In this document: positions 45,501 to 55,990 of the stretch, one piece after another
Layout of the letters: the number at the start of each line of letters is the position of its first letter
How positions within the stretch are numbered: the first letter of the stretch is position 1
Source: Fragilaria crotonensis
Taxonomy: Eukaryota > Bacillariophyta > Fragilariophyceae > Fragilariales > Fragilariaceae
Direction: 5' to 3'
Length of the DNA stretch: 60,933 nucleotides
NCBI GenBank assembly: GCA_022925895.1
Contig: JAKSYS010000365.1
Span: 1 to 60,933, forward strand
The notes under the pieces: model-generated
What the model was told of the DNA's origin: nothing
What the model saw: only the letters and a program-made list of their open reading frames with translations
The model's database searches: none
Program-made: the position numbers and the translations under genes

Positions 45501-45729
45501 ACCTGTGTTGGCTGGTACTCCGGCCCACGAGCTGGCGAATCTCAAGACAGAAAAGGCTAAACTCCATCAAATGCTTCGGTCATATGAGAAAGATTTCTTT
45601 AAGGAGCATGGTCGTCAGGTGTCAAGCTTTGCTGAAATCAAACCAGTTGCAAGTCAATATCGTCGCTACAAGGAGATAAAGAAGGCAATTGCCGTCTTAC
45701 AGCTGCAAGTGGATGGTGGTAGCCACTAA
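42564..45729 (+). CDS. IQ-motif protein with three FAM13A-like repeats, several frame breaks
   Basis: One gene of about 1,050 codons is spread over four frame changes. The N-terminus is Ser/Gly-rich (GSGSGSGS). A central helical domain contains [20 protein letters not shown] and [20 protein letters not shown]. After the T run near 43755 the frame becomes [16 protein letters not shown] and [15 protein letters not shown] Pro/Ser linker follows. Then come three copies of a coiled FAM13A-like unit: [60 protein letters not shown], each followed by a Y-x-Y(R/N)-x(W/Y/L)K helix. An IQ motif ([16 protein letters not shown]) sits after the first copy and should bind calmodulin. A Gln tract is encoded at 45391-45459. 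FAM13A-like units also occur in animal FAM13 proteins. A signalling or scaffold role is inference. Confidence 0.75.
45391..45459 (+). repeat. CAG/CAA repeat encoding a glutamine tract
   Basis: Mixed CAG and CAA codons with occasional CTG/CTC encode QQ-rich sequence between the second and third FAM13A-like units. The codon mixture suggests selection for Gln rather than pure slippage. Confidence 0.8.
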
Positions 45730-46197
45730 ACTAAATATAACAAATGATTGGAAAGATGAATATTTGCCGAGAGAGCTGCCACGGTTGGTGCTGCGCGATT
45801 CTGTGGACCATACACTCTTCAGGAGTGCGAGGCCCACGTTCGTGGATACAGCACTATATCGTCCGAGTCAATTTCCAAGCCGTCCGCCGAACTTGTCAAT
45901 TCAATCAAGAGTTATATCGATGTGCGGTACTAGGTACTAGTATGATACAGGACACTTCTTCTTGTATGGAAGCGAATACGCTTCCGTAAGAATCGAACAT
46001 GGGGGCAACTTGGATCATTTGCACCGAAAGACTGGACTTTCCTTGATCAGAAAATTGTACAGAGCAGTACATGGACTAATTGCACTGCCTTCAACAAGGA
46101 GCACTTCGAAGCTCAATTTTAGGCAAAGGTCCATCATTCGCATCCACTCTAGCAGGTACTTCAAAGGGCATAAACAACTTTTTTATAATTCGTGGCT
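45730..46197. other. Intergenic between convergent genes
   Basis: This is the 3' side of both the IQ/FAM13A-like gene and the eL6 gene. Nothing recognised apart from a few GTAC copies near 45930 and 46058. Confidence 0.4.
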
Positions 46198-47050
46198 TTA
46201 AAACTTCATCAAATGTGGCTTATCATTCGCATTCAAAGTAAAACGAGCCGCCAAGTATCCCTCCAACATGGGGGTCGCAGCTACCGTCGTGAGAAGAACG
46301 GCATCCACCGCCGTTTGCGCAGCCTTGCGAGCATCCGAGACAATGGCTGCCTTTGGAGCATCTCCCATGAAGAAATCATCCTCACCTTCCGTCTTCGCCT
46401 CCTTCTCTCTTCCAAAGAATGCATCATTGTAGGCGGAAACATCCACTCCACTCACATCGACCTTGGTGGAGGTGGCAATCACATACGCGGCATTGACGCG
46501 TCGGAGCGGCACTCCGTTAATTTTGTAGGGTCCGGTGACCAGAACGAGTCCCGACGGAAGGACTTTCAAGCAAATGACGCGCTTGCCACGGAATCGACCA
46601 GCCAAAGAATCAGAACAGTTCCCGGGTGATAGATTTGCGGATTTTAGGTGGCTGAGAGTAAAGGAAGGGAATGTTGGAGCGAGTTAGACCTGGCCGTTTA
46701 GGAAAGGTACAAGTAAAACGCAATAATGTACAGTGAACTTACGTTTTGCTTGACAACATGCTTGACTTCGACCTTGACGTCCTCCGCCGGGTAGAATTTT
46801 GGGTTCTTTGGGGTTGTGGAGGTTGCCTTCTACACAAGCAATGAGAGAAATCGAATGTTAGAATGTTGAGTTGGAGACAAAAGGATGTGCAACGGCTACA
46901 ACAGCACTGAGAATATCAAAATCAATCCAATGATTTGCATATTCAATGAAACAGCCCTAGCTCGTATTGATCCTCCAGCATGATGATATCAAGAGCCATG
47001 GTCGTAGTGCAAACGCAACCTCGATCGGACCCACTTGCCTTTGCCGTCAT
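46198..47050 (-). CDS. RPL6: 60S ribosomal protein eL6, three exons
   Basis: This is a component of the large cytosolic ribosomal subunit. Exon 1 (47039-47050) encodes only MTAK and ends AAG|GCAAGT, a consensus GC-type donor. Exon 2 (46743-46829) encodes KNPKFYPAEDVKVEVKHVVK and ends before GTAAGT. Exon 3 (46651 down to 46198) encodes PPKIRKSIT, then GRFRGKRVICLKVLPSGLVL, VTGPYKINGVPLRRVN, AAYVIATSTKVDVSG and a tail ending NANDKPHLMKF. The most conserved eL6 block (IT-PGTVLIL-LAGRF) is broken twice, at the GGG run 46624-46626 and the AAA run 46604-46606 of the plus strand. One extra base at each restores it. Two independent breaks in an essential gene within 25 bp point to sequence error. Confidence 0.93.
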
Positions 47051-47459
47051 CTTGCTCTGCAGTGTTTTTATTTGGTCTCACCAGCACGAGACTTGAGTAA
47101 CCGGTGAGAGTCAGAACCGGGTCCCTAACTTGTGGACCATTCAATCCAACCAGAAGGAATTTTCGGAAAGGGATGGGGATACAAATCTGTGACTTCTGCT
47201 TCTGTACAATACCGTATCGTACTTCGTATCACCTGGTACTCAGTACAGTACCATGCACCTACTAACGGTCAGTAACAGGTCCAACCTCAAGACTCGAGTA
47301 TATACTGTGTACCGGTACCCGGTACTCGTACCGCGTAACGACACCTCGGTCGTACTGGAGTACAGTACTGTAGTACCATTTGCTGGTACAGTACTGACAG
47401 GACAGCAGTAAGCACTTGTTCTTCTCTACGGTCCACAGTACCAGTACTAAGTCTCTGGT
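47051..47459. other. eL6 promoter side and GTAC-rich DNA
   Basis: Bases 47190-47460 are dense in GTAC/GGTACC palindromes and directly precede the copia gag ORF. I see no LTR. Confidence 0.4.
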
Positions 47460-49985
47460 ATGTGCAATTCAAGTCCGACGCATGCCGTTGCCGAACCACA
47501 GGCCTACTTGTACAATGATCCAAGGAGGAGCAGGAACATCAAGTTCCCGAGCACGAAATCAGCCATTGCAGCAAACTTGCAGTGGATTGCGGTGGCGAGG
47601 AAGCATCCTGAGGTGGCAGAGAGTGTATTCTACGCTTTGCGGGGGGGTGCCGTCCATGGAGGGCAGGCCCAGTCAATTGCGCAGGCGATGCTCGACGACA
47701 AGAATCTTGATCCTTGCGAACTTTGGGCCGCTATTGAAGGGTATTACAACACTGCTTTGAATCGGGCTAATGTTGTATTATTTGATATAAGGCGCCTGCT
47801 GAATATCAGGTTGGACCCGGACACAACGGCCACAAAGTTTATCTCGGATTTTCGTGATTGTTTGCAACGACTTCGCAAGAATAATGCTCGTCTGTCGGAT
47901 GATTCGGATACGTTGCGTGCTTTATTGCTAGTAGCGATCCAAGATGACGATTTCGAGATGGTTCGGGACTCAATCGTTCATCGTCCGAACGAGAGCGTTG
48001 AGTCCATCCTCACCGAAATCAGAGAACGGGAAACCTCGTTGATGATGAAGGATCGGGCTTCGAACCCGAACAGCGACTCGAGTACTCGTTACTCCCGTCG
48101 CACCCAACAGTCATCTTCTACATCCTCCCGCGCGAACTCTAAAGACTGTTCTCCATCTGACGCGAACAAGCCTGGCAATAGGAAGTGGTGCATACCGAAG
48201 TATCCCGACACTTGGAGGAAGTCGTTTGGTCATTCCTTCTTTAAGCTGGCTCTTGATTGGCAAACAGATGCTCACAAAGGTCGAACCCAGGAAGAATTGA
48301 ATAAGAACTACGACACTATAGTCGAATCATTTATTCCTGGACAAAAGAGTTCCAAGAAATCCAAGTCTCGGTCGAATACGAGCAGTCCGGAGTCTTCGGG
48401 AATGGCTTCGGCTACTACAACTGGGAGTGACTTGCAGACTGAGGGTGACAGTGAATCCCCTCGCAAGCGCATTCGCTTACAAAAGAGCCGCAGAGTGGTT
48501 ACTGAACGCTCCGCTTGACTGGTTGCAGAGGAGTCGGCTGTTCGGACTTTACGTCGTGTAACTAGCGTTAATGACTACATTTCCGAAGCTGATCCCTCGC
48601 AGCATATTCTTGTATCCGATACTGGCAATGACCAGACACTAATAACGAAGGCCTGGAGAATTTTAAAGAGGACTGGTCGCGAAGTCATCATGACAGGAGC
48701 TTTCGCTGGCAGAAGCGTTGGTGAAGTGTTTCCGGTGGTGTCGGCAGTGGCCAAGTTACTATGTGAGGATGGGAATGCGTATGCGGCATACGTACATGAG
48801 GCACTGTATGACAGTAACGATGCTCAACGCGAGTCTCTCCTCTCGGTCCATCAGTCACTCCGTGATATACGCAACGGCATTGACGATCGCGCACGTTGCG
48901 AACGTGATGTTAGCGGCAATCCGGGGAAACAAATGGCGAGATTTGGATCGGTTACGATGCTATTCTTTTTTGATGGCACGAAATGCTTCTTTGAAGTTCA
49001 ACGGATAACTGACGACGAGATACAACGGTTGCCTAGCGTGACATTAACTGATGGAAGTAAACCGTATGAACCTCTTGCACGGTTACATTCTAGACGCCGC
49101 CCTGTTCTTGACGCCACTTCCATTAATTGGAAACGTTGTCTGGGTTTTATTCCCGATCATGTTGTCAGCAAGACTTTGTTGGCGACGACCCAACTCGTTC
49201 CGACGGTGGAATCTGAAACACGGGAGGTCATGCGAGATCACTTGCAGACAAGATTACCCGAGTTGAAGGTTCGAAGAATGAACGATACTTGTCATGTCGA
49301 TACGTTCTTCTCCTCGATACCGTCGGTCCGCGGTTATACATGTTGGAACATGTTTTCTTTCCAGAAGTCTGGTTTGGATGCAGCGTACTTGATGCATCGA
49401 CGTTCACAGAGTCCGTCCACATTGACTCGGATGATAAGTGATTTTGGAGCACCGAGTCAATTGAAGTCGGATAATGCTCCTGAGTTTCAAAGCAAGAGAT
49501 GGATGGCACACCTCTCGTCCATGTCCATCTCTTCTGTGTTCACCGAGCCTCATCATCCAAACCAGAACCTGGCAGAGAGACGTGGCGGCATGTTGAAGAC
49601 AGCCGTTACTCACTTGTTAAGGATAACGGGTGCCCCTTTGCCCTATTGGTGCTTTGCATTGGAGTACATGTGCCTCGTTTGTTCGGTGACAGCCAGACGG
49701 AGTCTGGACTGGTTATCTCCCCATGAACGGCATTGGGGGGATCGCCCGGATATCAGTGTATTCCGGTTCGTTTTCTGGGAACCAATATGGTTTTACAATC
49801 CGCGACAGTCTTTTCCCAAATCTAAAATGTTGAAGGGCAGATTTTTGGGAATTGCTCAGAACGTCGGTGACGCATTCTGTTATCTCATTTTGTCGCAACC
49901 AGAAGACGAATCGGAAGGGACGCCGCAGGTGCTAGCCAGGTCCGTAATACGACGGCGATTCGCCGGCGAGTCGGCGACCGAATAA
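47460..49985 (+). mobile_element. Ty1/copia fragment: gag, protease, integrase; no reverse transcriptase
   Basis: The gag-like ORF 47460-48518 is helical (KFISDFRDCLQRLRKNNARL) with a basic Ser-rich tail. TGA at 48516-48518 is in frame with the pol ORF, which stays open to 49985. Pol has a protease-like HILVSDTGNDQTL; the pre-integrase segment WKRCLGFIPDHVVSKTLLAT; integrase Asp in CHVDTFFSSIPSVRGYT, Asp in LKSDNAPEFQSK, Glu in NLAERRGGMLK; and a C-terminal region RFVFWEPIWFYNP. The sequence type matches diatom copia elements. Reverse transcriptase and RNase H are absent after the stop at 49985, and no LTRs flank it, so it is a truncated or domesticated copy. The frame is open over both parts except for the TGA, unlike neighbouring broken elements. 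Confidence 0.8.
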
Positions 49986-51689
49986 CTATTGTCGTATGTT
50001 TAATGTTAATCATCCTCAATGAACACGCATTACAAGAAGGGAACATCAGGACAGCAGCAGGTCTATTTTGAACAATGAGGAGGAAATCAATTTATTATAC
50101 TGGTGCTGCACAAGATAAAGCTATATGCAATATGCTGGAGTACTTATCAAGATTACGCATGATCAAGCAAGTGGCAGAAATGCCCTAGCTCACTGTTGAG
50201 AAATCGAGGATATTACCGCAGTATCCTTTCTTGCTGGCTGTTGATTCCGAATTTTGTGATATGCTGTGATGTGTGGTGACACTGATATGCCTCTTCTACT
50301 TCATTTTCCCGGCGAGCAGCATTGATGCTTTTGCACTCTTTTATTAATGGTACTTTCACAGCATCATTGAAATCAATAACTTCAACTAATGTCACTGCAC
50401 ATTTTGTGGAAACAAGCAAGTTTCAAGCAAGTTTTGTTTTCCCCAAGCCTCATTACAAACAAGACATGCCAAGAACCTCCTGGTATGAGTATCAAATGTC
50501 GAGGGTGCCGAGGGCTACCAGGTGATGCTAGTGACACATTTGGATCAGCTGATACACTCCTTGCAGAGTTTCAAGCTCTTGTTGCTGGTGCTTGTTGTGA
50601 TTCATCTTCAATTGCAGTATATGGTATTGGCATGACTGACCTACAGCACTGGAAAAGCTCAAAGTGTGTAGATGGCTTAGATCAAAGACTCTGCTGATAA
50701 TTGCCTGATTCACCAAGAATTCAAGCAAGTAGCACCTTTTCAGTGATTCAGTGAACACTCCTCTGTCCATTCTCTTGATGCACACGAAGAGGAATGAGAA
50801 GCCATCCTCTGAGACTGTTTATGAGAGGTAATGGGATGCAAACAAGGTCTGGCTGGTACTGCCCTGGATGAAGGTGCTGGCATCATCAGGGTTGGTATCC
50901 GGGTTTTGTTGTTGCATCATGTTTAGGGGAAATCCGGAGGCCAACAAAACAGCAAGCGTTGTTTGTTGGGGTTGCAGCAAGGTACGAGTTTTGCGTTCCC
51001 CGTAAGGATTGGGCTTATGCTGTGTATTGGTTGTCGTGGTGGTCGCTTCTTCTTCCTTTTTTACTGGTGTCTGGTGGCTTGTTCCCCCCTTTCAACGTGG
51101 ACCCTATACATATACAATAGGCGCACCGCCCACCTTGAAAAAGTACTGTACTAGCAGGTACTAGTAGTACTATTGACCTGTATGTCATAGAGGATACAAG
51201 TACAATTGTACGCTAAAACGAAAACATGCTTAGGCAATTGGAATGTACAGTACTATCGTAGAGTATCGGTACGGGATTTAAAGAGTTGTATTCTCACCTG
51301 GTACAAGGCACAAGTACTACCGGTAGTAGTTAGTACTGTAAGACGAGGCAGTGGTGTTGTCGCAAACCGGACACAGGAGTCGGCCTGCAAGTCCGGACGT
51401 TCTGTTTATCGCACTGCCGTGTGATGAGGTGTGAGCGCGGAGCGCGGAGTCGCCATTCGAACGGGGACACTCGCAAGCTTTTGAGTACAAGTACATGTAC
51501 GAGTATTTGTAATTTGTACTGCTGGATTCTCCCTCGACGGCCCTTCCCAGCGCTTGTGTACATAGACCTAGTAGTTAGAGTGGAAATTGTAGCTTGTATT
51601 TGCCAACTGGGCCGCCGCTGCCGCTGCCGCTGCTGTCATACTGCCCACTACTGGAGAGCTCGATATCAGATATCAGATAGCAACACGAC
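49986..51689. other. Intergenic, no supportable gene
   Basis: Bases 50200-50950 have overlapping short ORFs without motifs (longest 50389-50697). Bases 51130-51520 are GTAC-rich. A GCCGCTGCCGCTGCCGCTGCTG run at 51614-51634 lies 60 bp before the next gene and may be in its leader. Confidence 0.4.
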
Positions 51690-54532
51690 ATGGCTGCAGC
51701 AGTTGTCAACACCGAAGGCCTTCCTGGGGAAGATGAGCACAATTCAGCGCTTCGTTTCGAAGACTTGACGATTGATGACGATCTGCCTCTGTTGGAACGC
51801 GTCGTCCGATACTGTCGTTCTGGCATTGCATTGCAACGATTAGTTCATGTAAAAATGCTGGCAGAGACTGCCGAGACTGTGGGGTGAGTCAAACATCTAA
51901 ATAGTTGTCATTGTTGTTGTAGTTCTGGTTGAATTTTGTGGGTGTTAATGCGCACATATCGCCTGAAGTGATGAAGGCTGTACCTTAACCTATACCTGTT
52001 TGTTTTCTGCTCTGGAGTACTCGACACCACTGTAGTCTCATGAGCTCACTGACTAACTCACCAACTATCAACTTGCACTCATAAATGACTTGTCCAACAT
52101 TATGTACCAACAGAATGAGTGCAACACTGTCCACGTTGGTCCCGCTTCTCCATCCTCTCGTATCGGATCCTGAATCGATTATTCGTCAGCATTTGGCCTC
52201 GCAGCTACTGCCATTGGCAGTTGTGTGTATGATCCGAGGAGTTGGTCCTCGCCAGAAACTGTCGGTCGAGCAGATCTTGCAAGACCCGTCGACGCCGAGA
52301 ATGTTTGTCGAAGCTGGCTACAAGGCTGTGACTTCAGCTATCGTCTCTCACCTTCACACATTGATAACAGACGTCGATACGGACGTTCGTCGAGCCGCAT
52401 CCGAATCTTTGTCTGCGCTCAGTACACAAATTCAAAAAAAGGATGTCGCATCTGTCCTTGTATCGATCCCTGTCTCGCTTGCGCGAGAGGTTAAACCCCT
52501 CAAGGGCATGCCGGACGGTTTCCATGAAGAATTGCGTATTACCGCATGCCACTTGTTGGCAGAACTCGCGGGTGCTGCTGAACATGGTAAACTCCACCAG
52601 AATGTGTCTCCAATCACATCTGGCCGGCAGTCTCAAAACTCTGCCGCGACCCTTCCTTTCGAGTCCGTCGCTGTGCTGCGCAAGCCCTGCCTCGAATCCT
52701 GGGAGGAACTGGTTCGTTGTCGTTGGCGCAGGAAGCAATTCTCCCGGCCTTTGAGGAGCTTTCCGGCGATGACATGTACCGTGTCCGGAAGAGCACTGGC
52801 GAGTGTTTGGTAGACATGTCAAGATCACTCGTGATTGTCGCACAAATGTCCTCGAACGAAGCAGAACGCAACAAGATTAAGGCCATGCGCCGTATGATCT
52901 TGATTCCGATAGCCTTGCAGTTGCTCTCCGATGCCAACAAATTTGTCCGACACGGCATGATGCAATTTTTAGGGCCATTTATCGCGTCGTTCTATCCTCT
53001 CGAGGCGGGGACATTGGATTTGCCAGGGACCGACGCAGCAGATCCTGTTTTGGAGGGAATCGGATCCCAGTTCTTTCCGCATGCCAGTTCCATGGTGTCG
53101 CGCTTGAATGCGTCGGGATCAACCACGACCTCTTCGCCAACCCCAACTCCAGCCACTTTGGATCCACCGACACCGCAGGTCTCAGAACGACAAATACTTA
53201 TTGACTGTTTGCCAGAGTTCGTTCCATCGAATCGCATATCCTACTTGACCTTGTCGGCGGTCGCCCGACATCGGCGAGAAAACCCTCCTGATCCGGAAGA
53301 TTTGCGGGCTATTCAGTCTGGAATGTTGGGGCAGTTCTGCGCGCTTGCGACAATTGCGACTGGGGATGACAATACTGATGCTGAAATGAGAGTCTATTGC
53401 GCATATTCCTATCCAGCAGTGATTCTGTTGTTTGGTCCAGAAAATTGGAGAGGGCCTCTTTACCAATGCTTTCTATCATTGATCAATCCCAATCATGGTG
53501 CTACGTCTGAAGATGCTGTCCTTGCAGCGCCTCCGCTCCCTGTCAAGCGATGCTTGGCATCTAGTTTGCACACATTAGCACATGTCTTGGGGTCAGCATT
53601 CACCGTTTCCGATCTCTTGCCGGTCTATCGTCAACACTTTGCATTCGACACCGACGAGTCTGTCCGCTTGAACGTCATACGCAACTTCCCCTTGCTGTTC
53701 TCGCTCTTGCCCTCGGCTGCCCTCAAGGCGGAATATCTTGCCTTGTGGAGAGACATTGTCAAGGGCGAAGACTTGCTGGGAGCTCACAAACGGTCGGCGA
53801 CGAACCCCATGCTTCTCAATTGGCGCCAGCGCGATCACGTTTCGCGCAGTCTGCCGGAATTGATTGGCCTTGCAAGCAGTGCGCAAGTATATGAACATAT
53901 TTGGCCCATTGTAAAGTTGCTCCTGGTCGATTCCGTATCGTTGGTTCGAGAAGATGCGGAATGGTCAATTCCCCTTTTGTTGCGAGCGTTTTGTTCTGAA
54001 AATGTTAAGATGGAGAATGCGAAGCAATGGTCTGCTGATATCTGCCAAGAGGTTATCCTATGGCTCAAAAACTATTCTCAGGTCTTCCAAAAAGGAGAAG
54101 GAAACTACTCCAAACGACAACTGTATTGCAGCATCTGTTCAACTGTTGGCTTTGCTTTACGCTTTGGTGATTTCTCTCCTCAATGGGACGAACGCTACCG
54201 CCACTTGTTGCCCAAGGGCGTTACAGAATCTTACGTTGCATACCAAACACTCTCGACCGCAGAGCGCCAACATCTGCGACGGTTGTTAGTGTATGATCTC
54301 TGCCTCCGCTCTGGAGATGAAATCCGATCGTGTGACCAACGTGCGACTCACGCTTATGAAGATTTTACAATCCATGCCTGGAGATGTGCGATCCCTGTCG
54401 ACGGCGGCGGAAGTCTTGCAAGAGCTAGAAGATGAATGGGTAACATGGGAAAGCTTCAATGGCGGAGAAAATGCTCTTGTTAAATCTCCGCAAAAGCAGC
54501 ACCGCCCCGAGGAACTTCGAGCTGCTATCTAA
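51690..54532 (+). CDS. HEAT-repeat phosphatase regulatory subunit, PP4R1-like
   Basis: Exon 1 (51690-51883) starts MAAAVVNTEGLPGEDEH and includes LPLLERVVRYCRSGIALQRL. An intron at 51884-52113 (GTGAGT...CAG) joins ACT-GTG-GG to A-ATG-AGT, giving TVGMSATLSTLVP. The rest is tandem HEAT helices: PLLHPLVSDPESIIRQHLAS, TDVDTDVRRAASESLSAL, DDMYRVRKSTGECLVDMSRS, LLSDANKFVRHGMMQFLGPF, DTDESVRLNVIRNFPLLFSL, VDSVSLVREDAEWSIPLLLR and, in a third frame, MKSDRVTNVRLTLMKILQSM. A low-complexity Ser/Thr/Pro insert sits near 53100. Frame breaks lie near 52700-52720 and 54280-54300. The layout matches PP4R1/PP2A-A-like scaffold subunits that hold a Ser/Thr phosphatase. It is convergent with the phosphoglycerate-mutase gene, 109 bp away. 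Confidence 0.85.
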
Positions 54533-54641
54533 ACTTGGTAACCCTTTTTGAGTTCAAGGCAGGTTCCCTGTCATATGTGTGGCAATCGTGCAAGTGAAAG
54601 TATTCAGTGAAGGATGCTTCCAACAATAATCTTTTGCTAAA

Positions 54642-55551
54642 TTAACAATAATCGAGGCGTTTCCGAGGTTCGCTAAACGCGTCATCGCCTTCTACTTTTT
54701 GTTTCACTTGTCCATTGGCATAAAGTTCGCAGGGAATTGGTGTCGCATTCTGCGGTCTCATGCCTGCACCATCCTCCAAAATTTCACGTATGACATTGTA
54801 ATGGCAAACCACGGCAATCGTTTCCTCCATTCGCTCTGCAAACAAGTATTGCATAGCCCTTCGAATCGCCTTCCCTCGATTGTTTTTTCCATCGTACAAA
54901 ACCGCTGGCCACGTATCTGGGAGCAGCGTTTTGGCATCAATGGTCCGGTCTGTCGCTTCAAGGTCCTTCAAGACTTTCTGGATGGGTCGAGGTGTATTTT
55001 CTGGCACCCGAGAGCCGACTTCGGCCAAATCGTAGTGTATGAGTATTCGTTGTTCGGGATCGGGGAACCCCAAAATGGCCGTATGCAGGGCCCTTGTCAA
55101 TGGCGATGACACAACAAGCTCAGGGTGTCCTTGATCAAACTGATATTCGACAAGCTGTTGAGCCTGGCGCACGCCCTCGGGGTGAGACTTGCGTCGCGTA
55201 ATCGTTGATCCCTCTGTCGATCCAAACCCATCCGTTTTGCCACTTGCCCTTCGCTCTGACCATGACGAATCAAATACAAGCGCTTAGGTGCCGTGCGAGG
55301 AGTCTTCAGTGTAAGATGCTTGGCTGTTGACATGGATGGAGTTTCAGTCATGGGTCTCAAGGCGACTTGTGATGACCACGTGTGGACGGAGTTGATACTG
55401 TGGTTGGCATGGCTGCCGTTGTTTCTGTTGTTGTTGTTGTTTTCGGCCTCATCATTGGAGCGGTTTTGGAAACCGCAGAGTCTGAATCAGTCCTGACGCG
55501 ATTTGCCTTGGAGGCTTTGGTCGGAGTCATGTAACGAGGGCGGCTTGTCAT
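54642..55551 (-). CDS. Histidine phosphatase / phosphoglycerate-mutase-like protein
   Basis: Catalytic signature LYLIRHGQSEGQ with the phosphoryl-accepting His, then LVVSSPLTRALHTAI (Arg and the S-PL-R motif), and VVCHYNVIREIL, where the second His stands in an HYNVIRE context rather than the usual HG. The frame changes at the G run 55179-55182 of the plus strand and probably again near 55361; both fit one lost base. If so, the N-terminus begins at 55551 (TSRPRYMTPTKASKANR) with a Ser/Thr-rich, unstructured stretch of about 90 residues; alternative starts are the Met codons near 55350 and 55330. The superfamily includes phosphoglycerate mutases and many unspecific phosphatases. Substrate unknown. 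The copia LTR starts only 30 bp upstream of the proposed start codon. Confidence 0.85.
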
Positions 55552-55581
55552 GATGATTCCCACTCCGGTATTGTACTCGTA

Positions 55582-55990
55582 TGTCAAGATCTACTGTACT
55601 ACTGCTCACGACGTGTCCAGTAACACTGTGTCATGTGAACAGTACTCGGACAACAACGGTAGTCCAGTATCTAGTATCTGTTCCGGTGATCGCGACAGTA
55701 CTGATGGTTGGACTGTTGTCCAAGCCAAGATCAGAACAAAGAAGGCTAAAGAATCCAGGAGGACTAAAGAGTCTATTGTTGCTGCTAATGGGATTCACAA
55801 GTATGTTGTGAATGGGAATGCAAGTGCAATTGCTGGGAATGGAACCCAGCATTATTAGAGTAACACTATAAGCTCACAATACTGATAAACGAAATTCACT
55901 ACGGTAGTAACGTCGTACTGAATAATATTATACGGTATCAAGGAATATTTAACACGTTTATAAACGGTCAGTTTATATTCAGATAAAGCA
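55582..55990 (+). repeat. 5' LTR of the copia element
   Basis: It begins TGTCAAGATCTACTG and ends AAAGCA, keeping the TG...CA rule. It contains an open frame to TAG at 55856-55858 corresponding to the C-terminus of pol in the other LTR. The 3' boundary is inferred, because the matching base of the 3' LTR is not in the window (similarity is visible to 55953). Confidence 0.88.

Noticed and set aside
55550..55858. Separate gene in the 5' LTR
   Set aside because: It is the duplicate of the pol C-terminal tail encoded in the 3' LTR, extended by chance into the flank.
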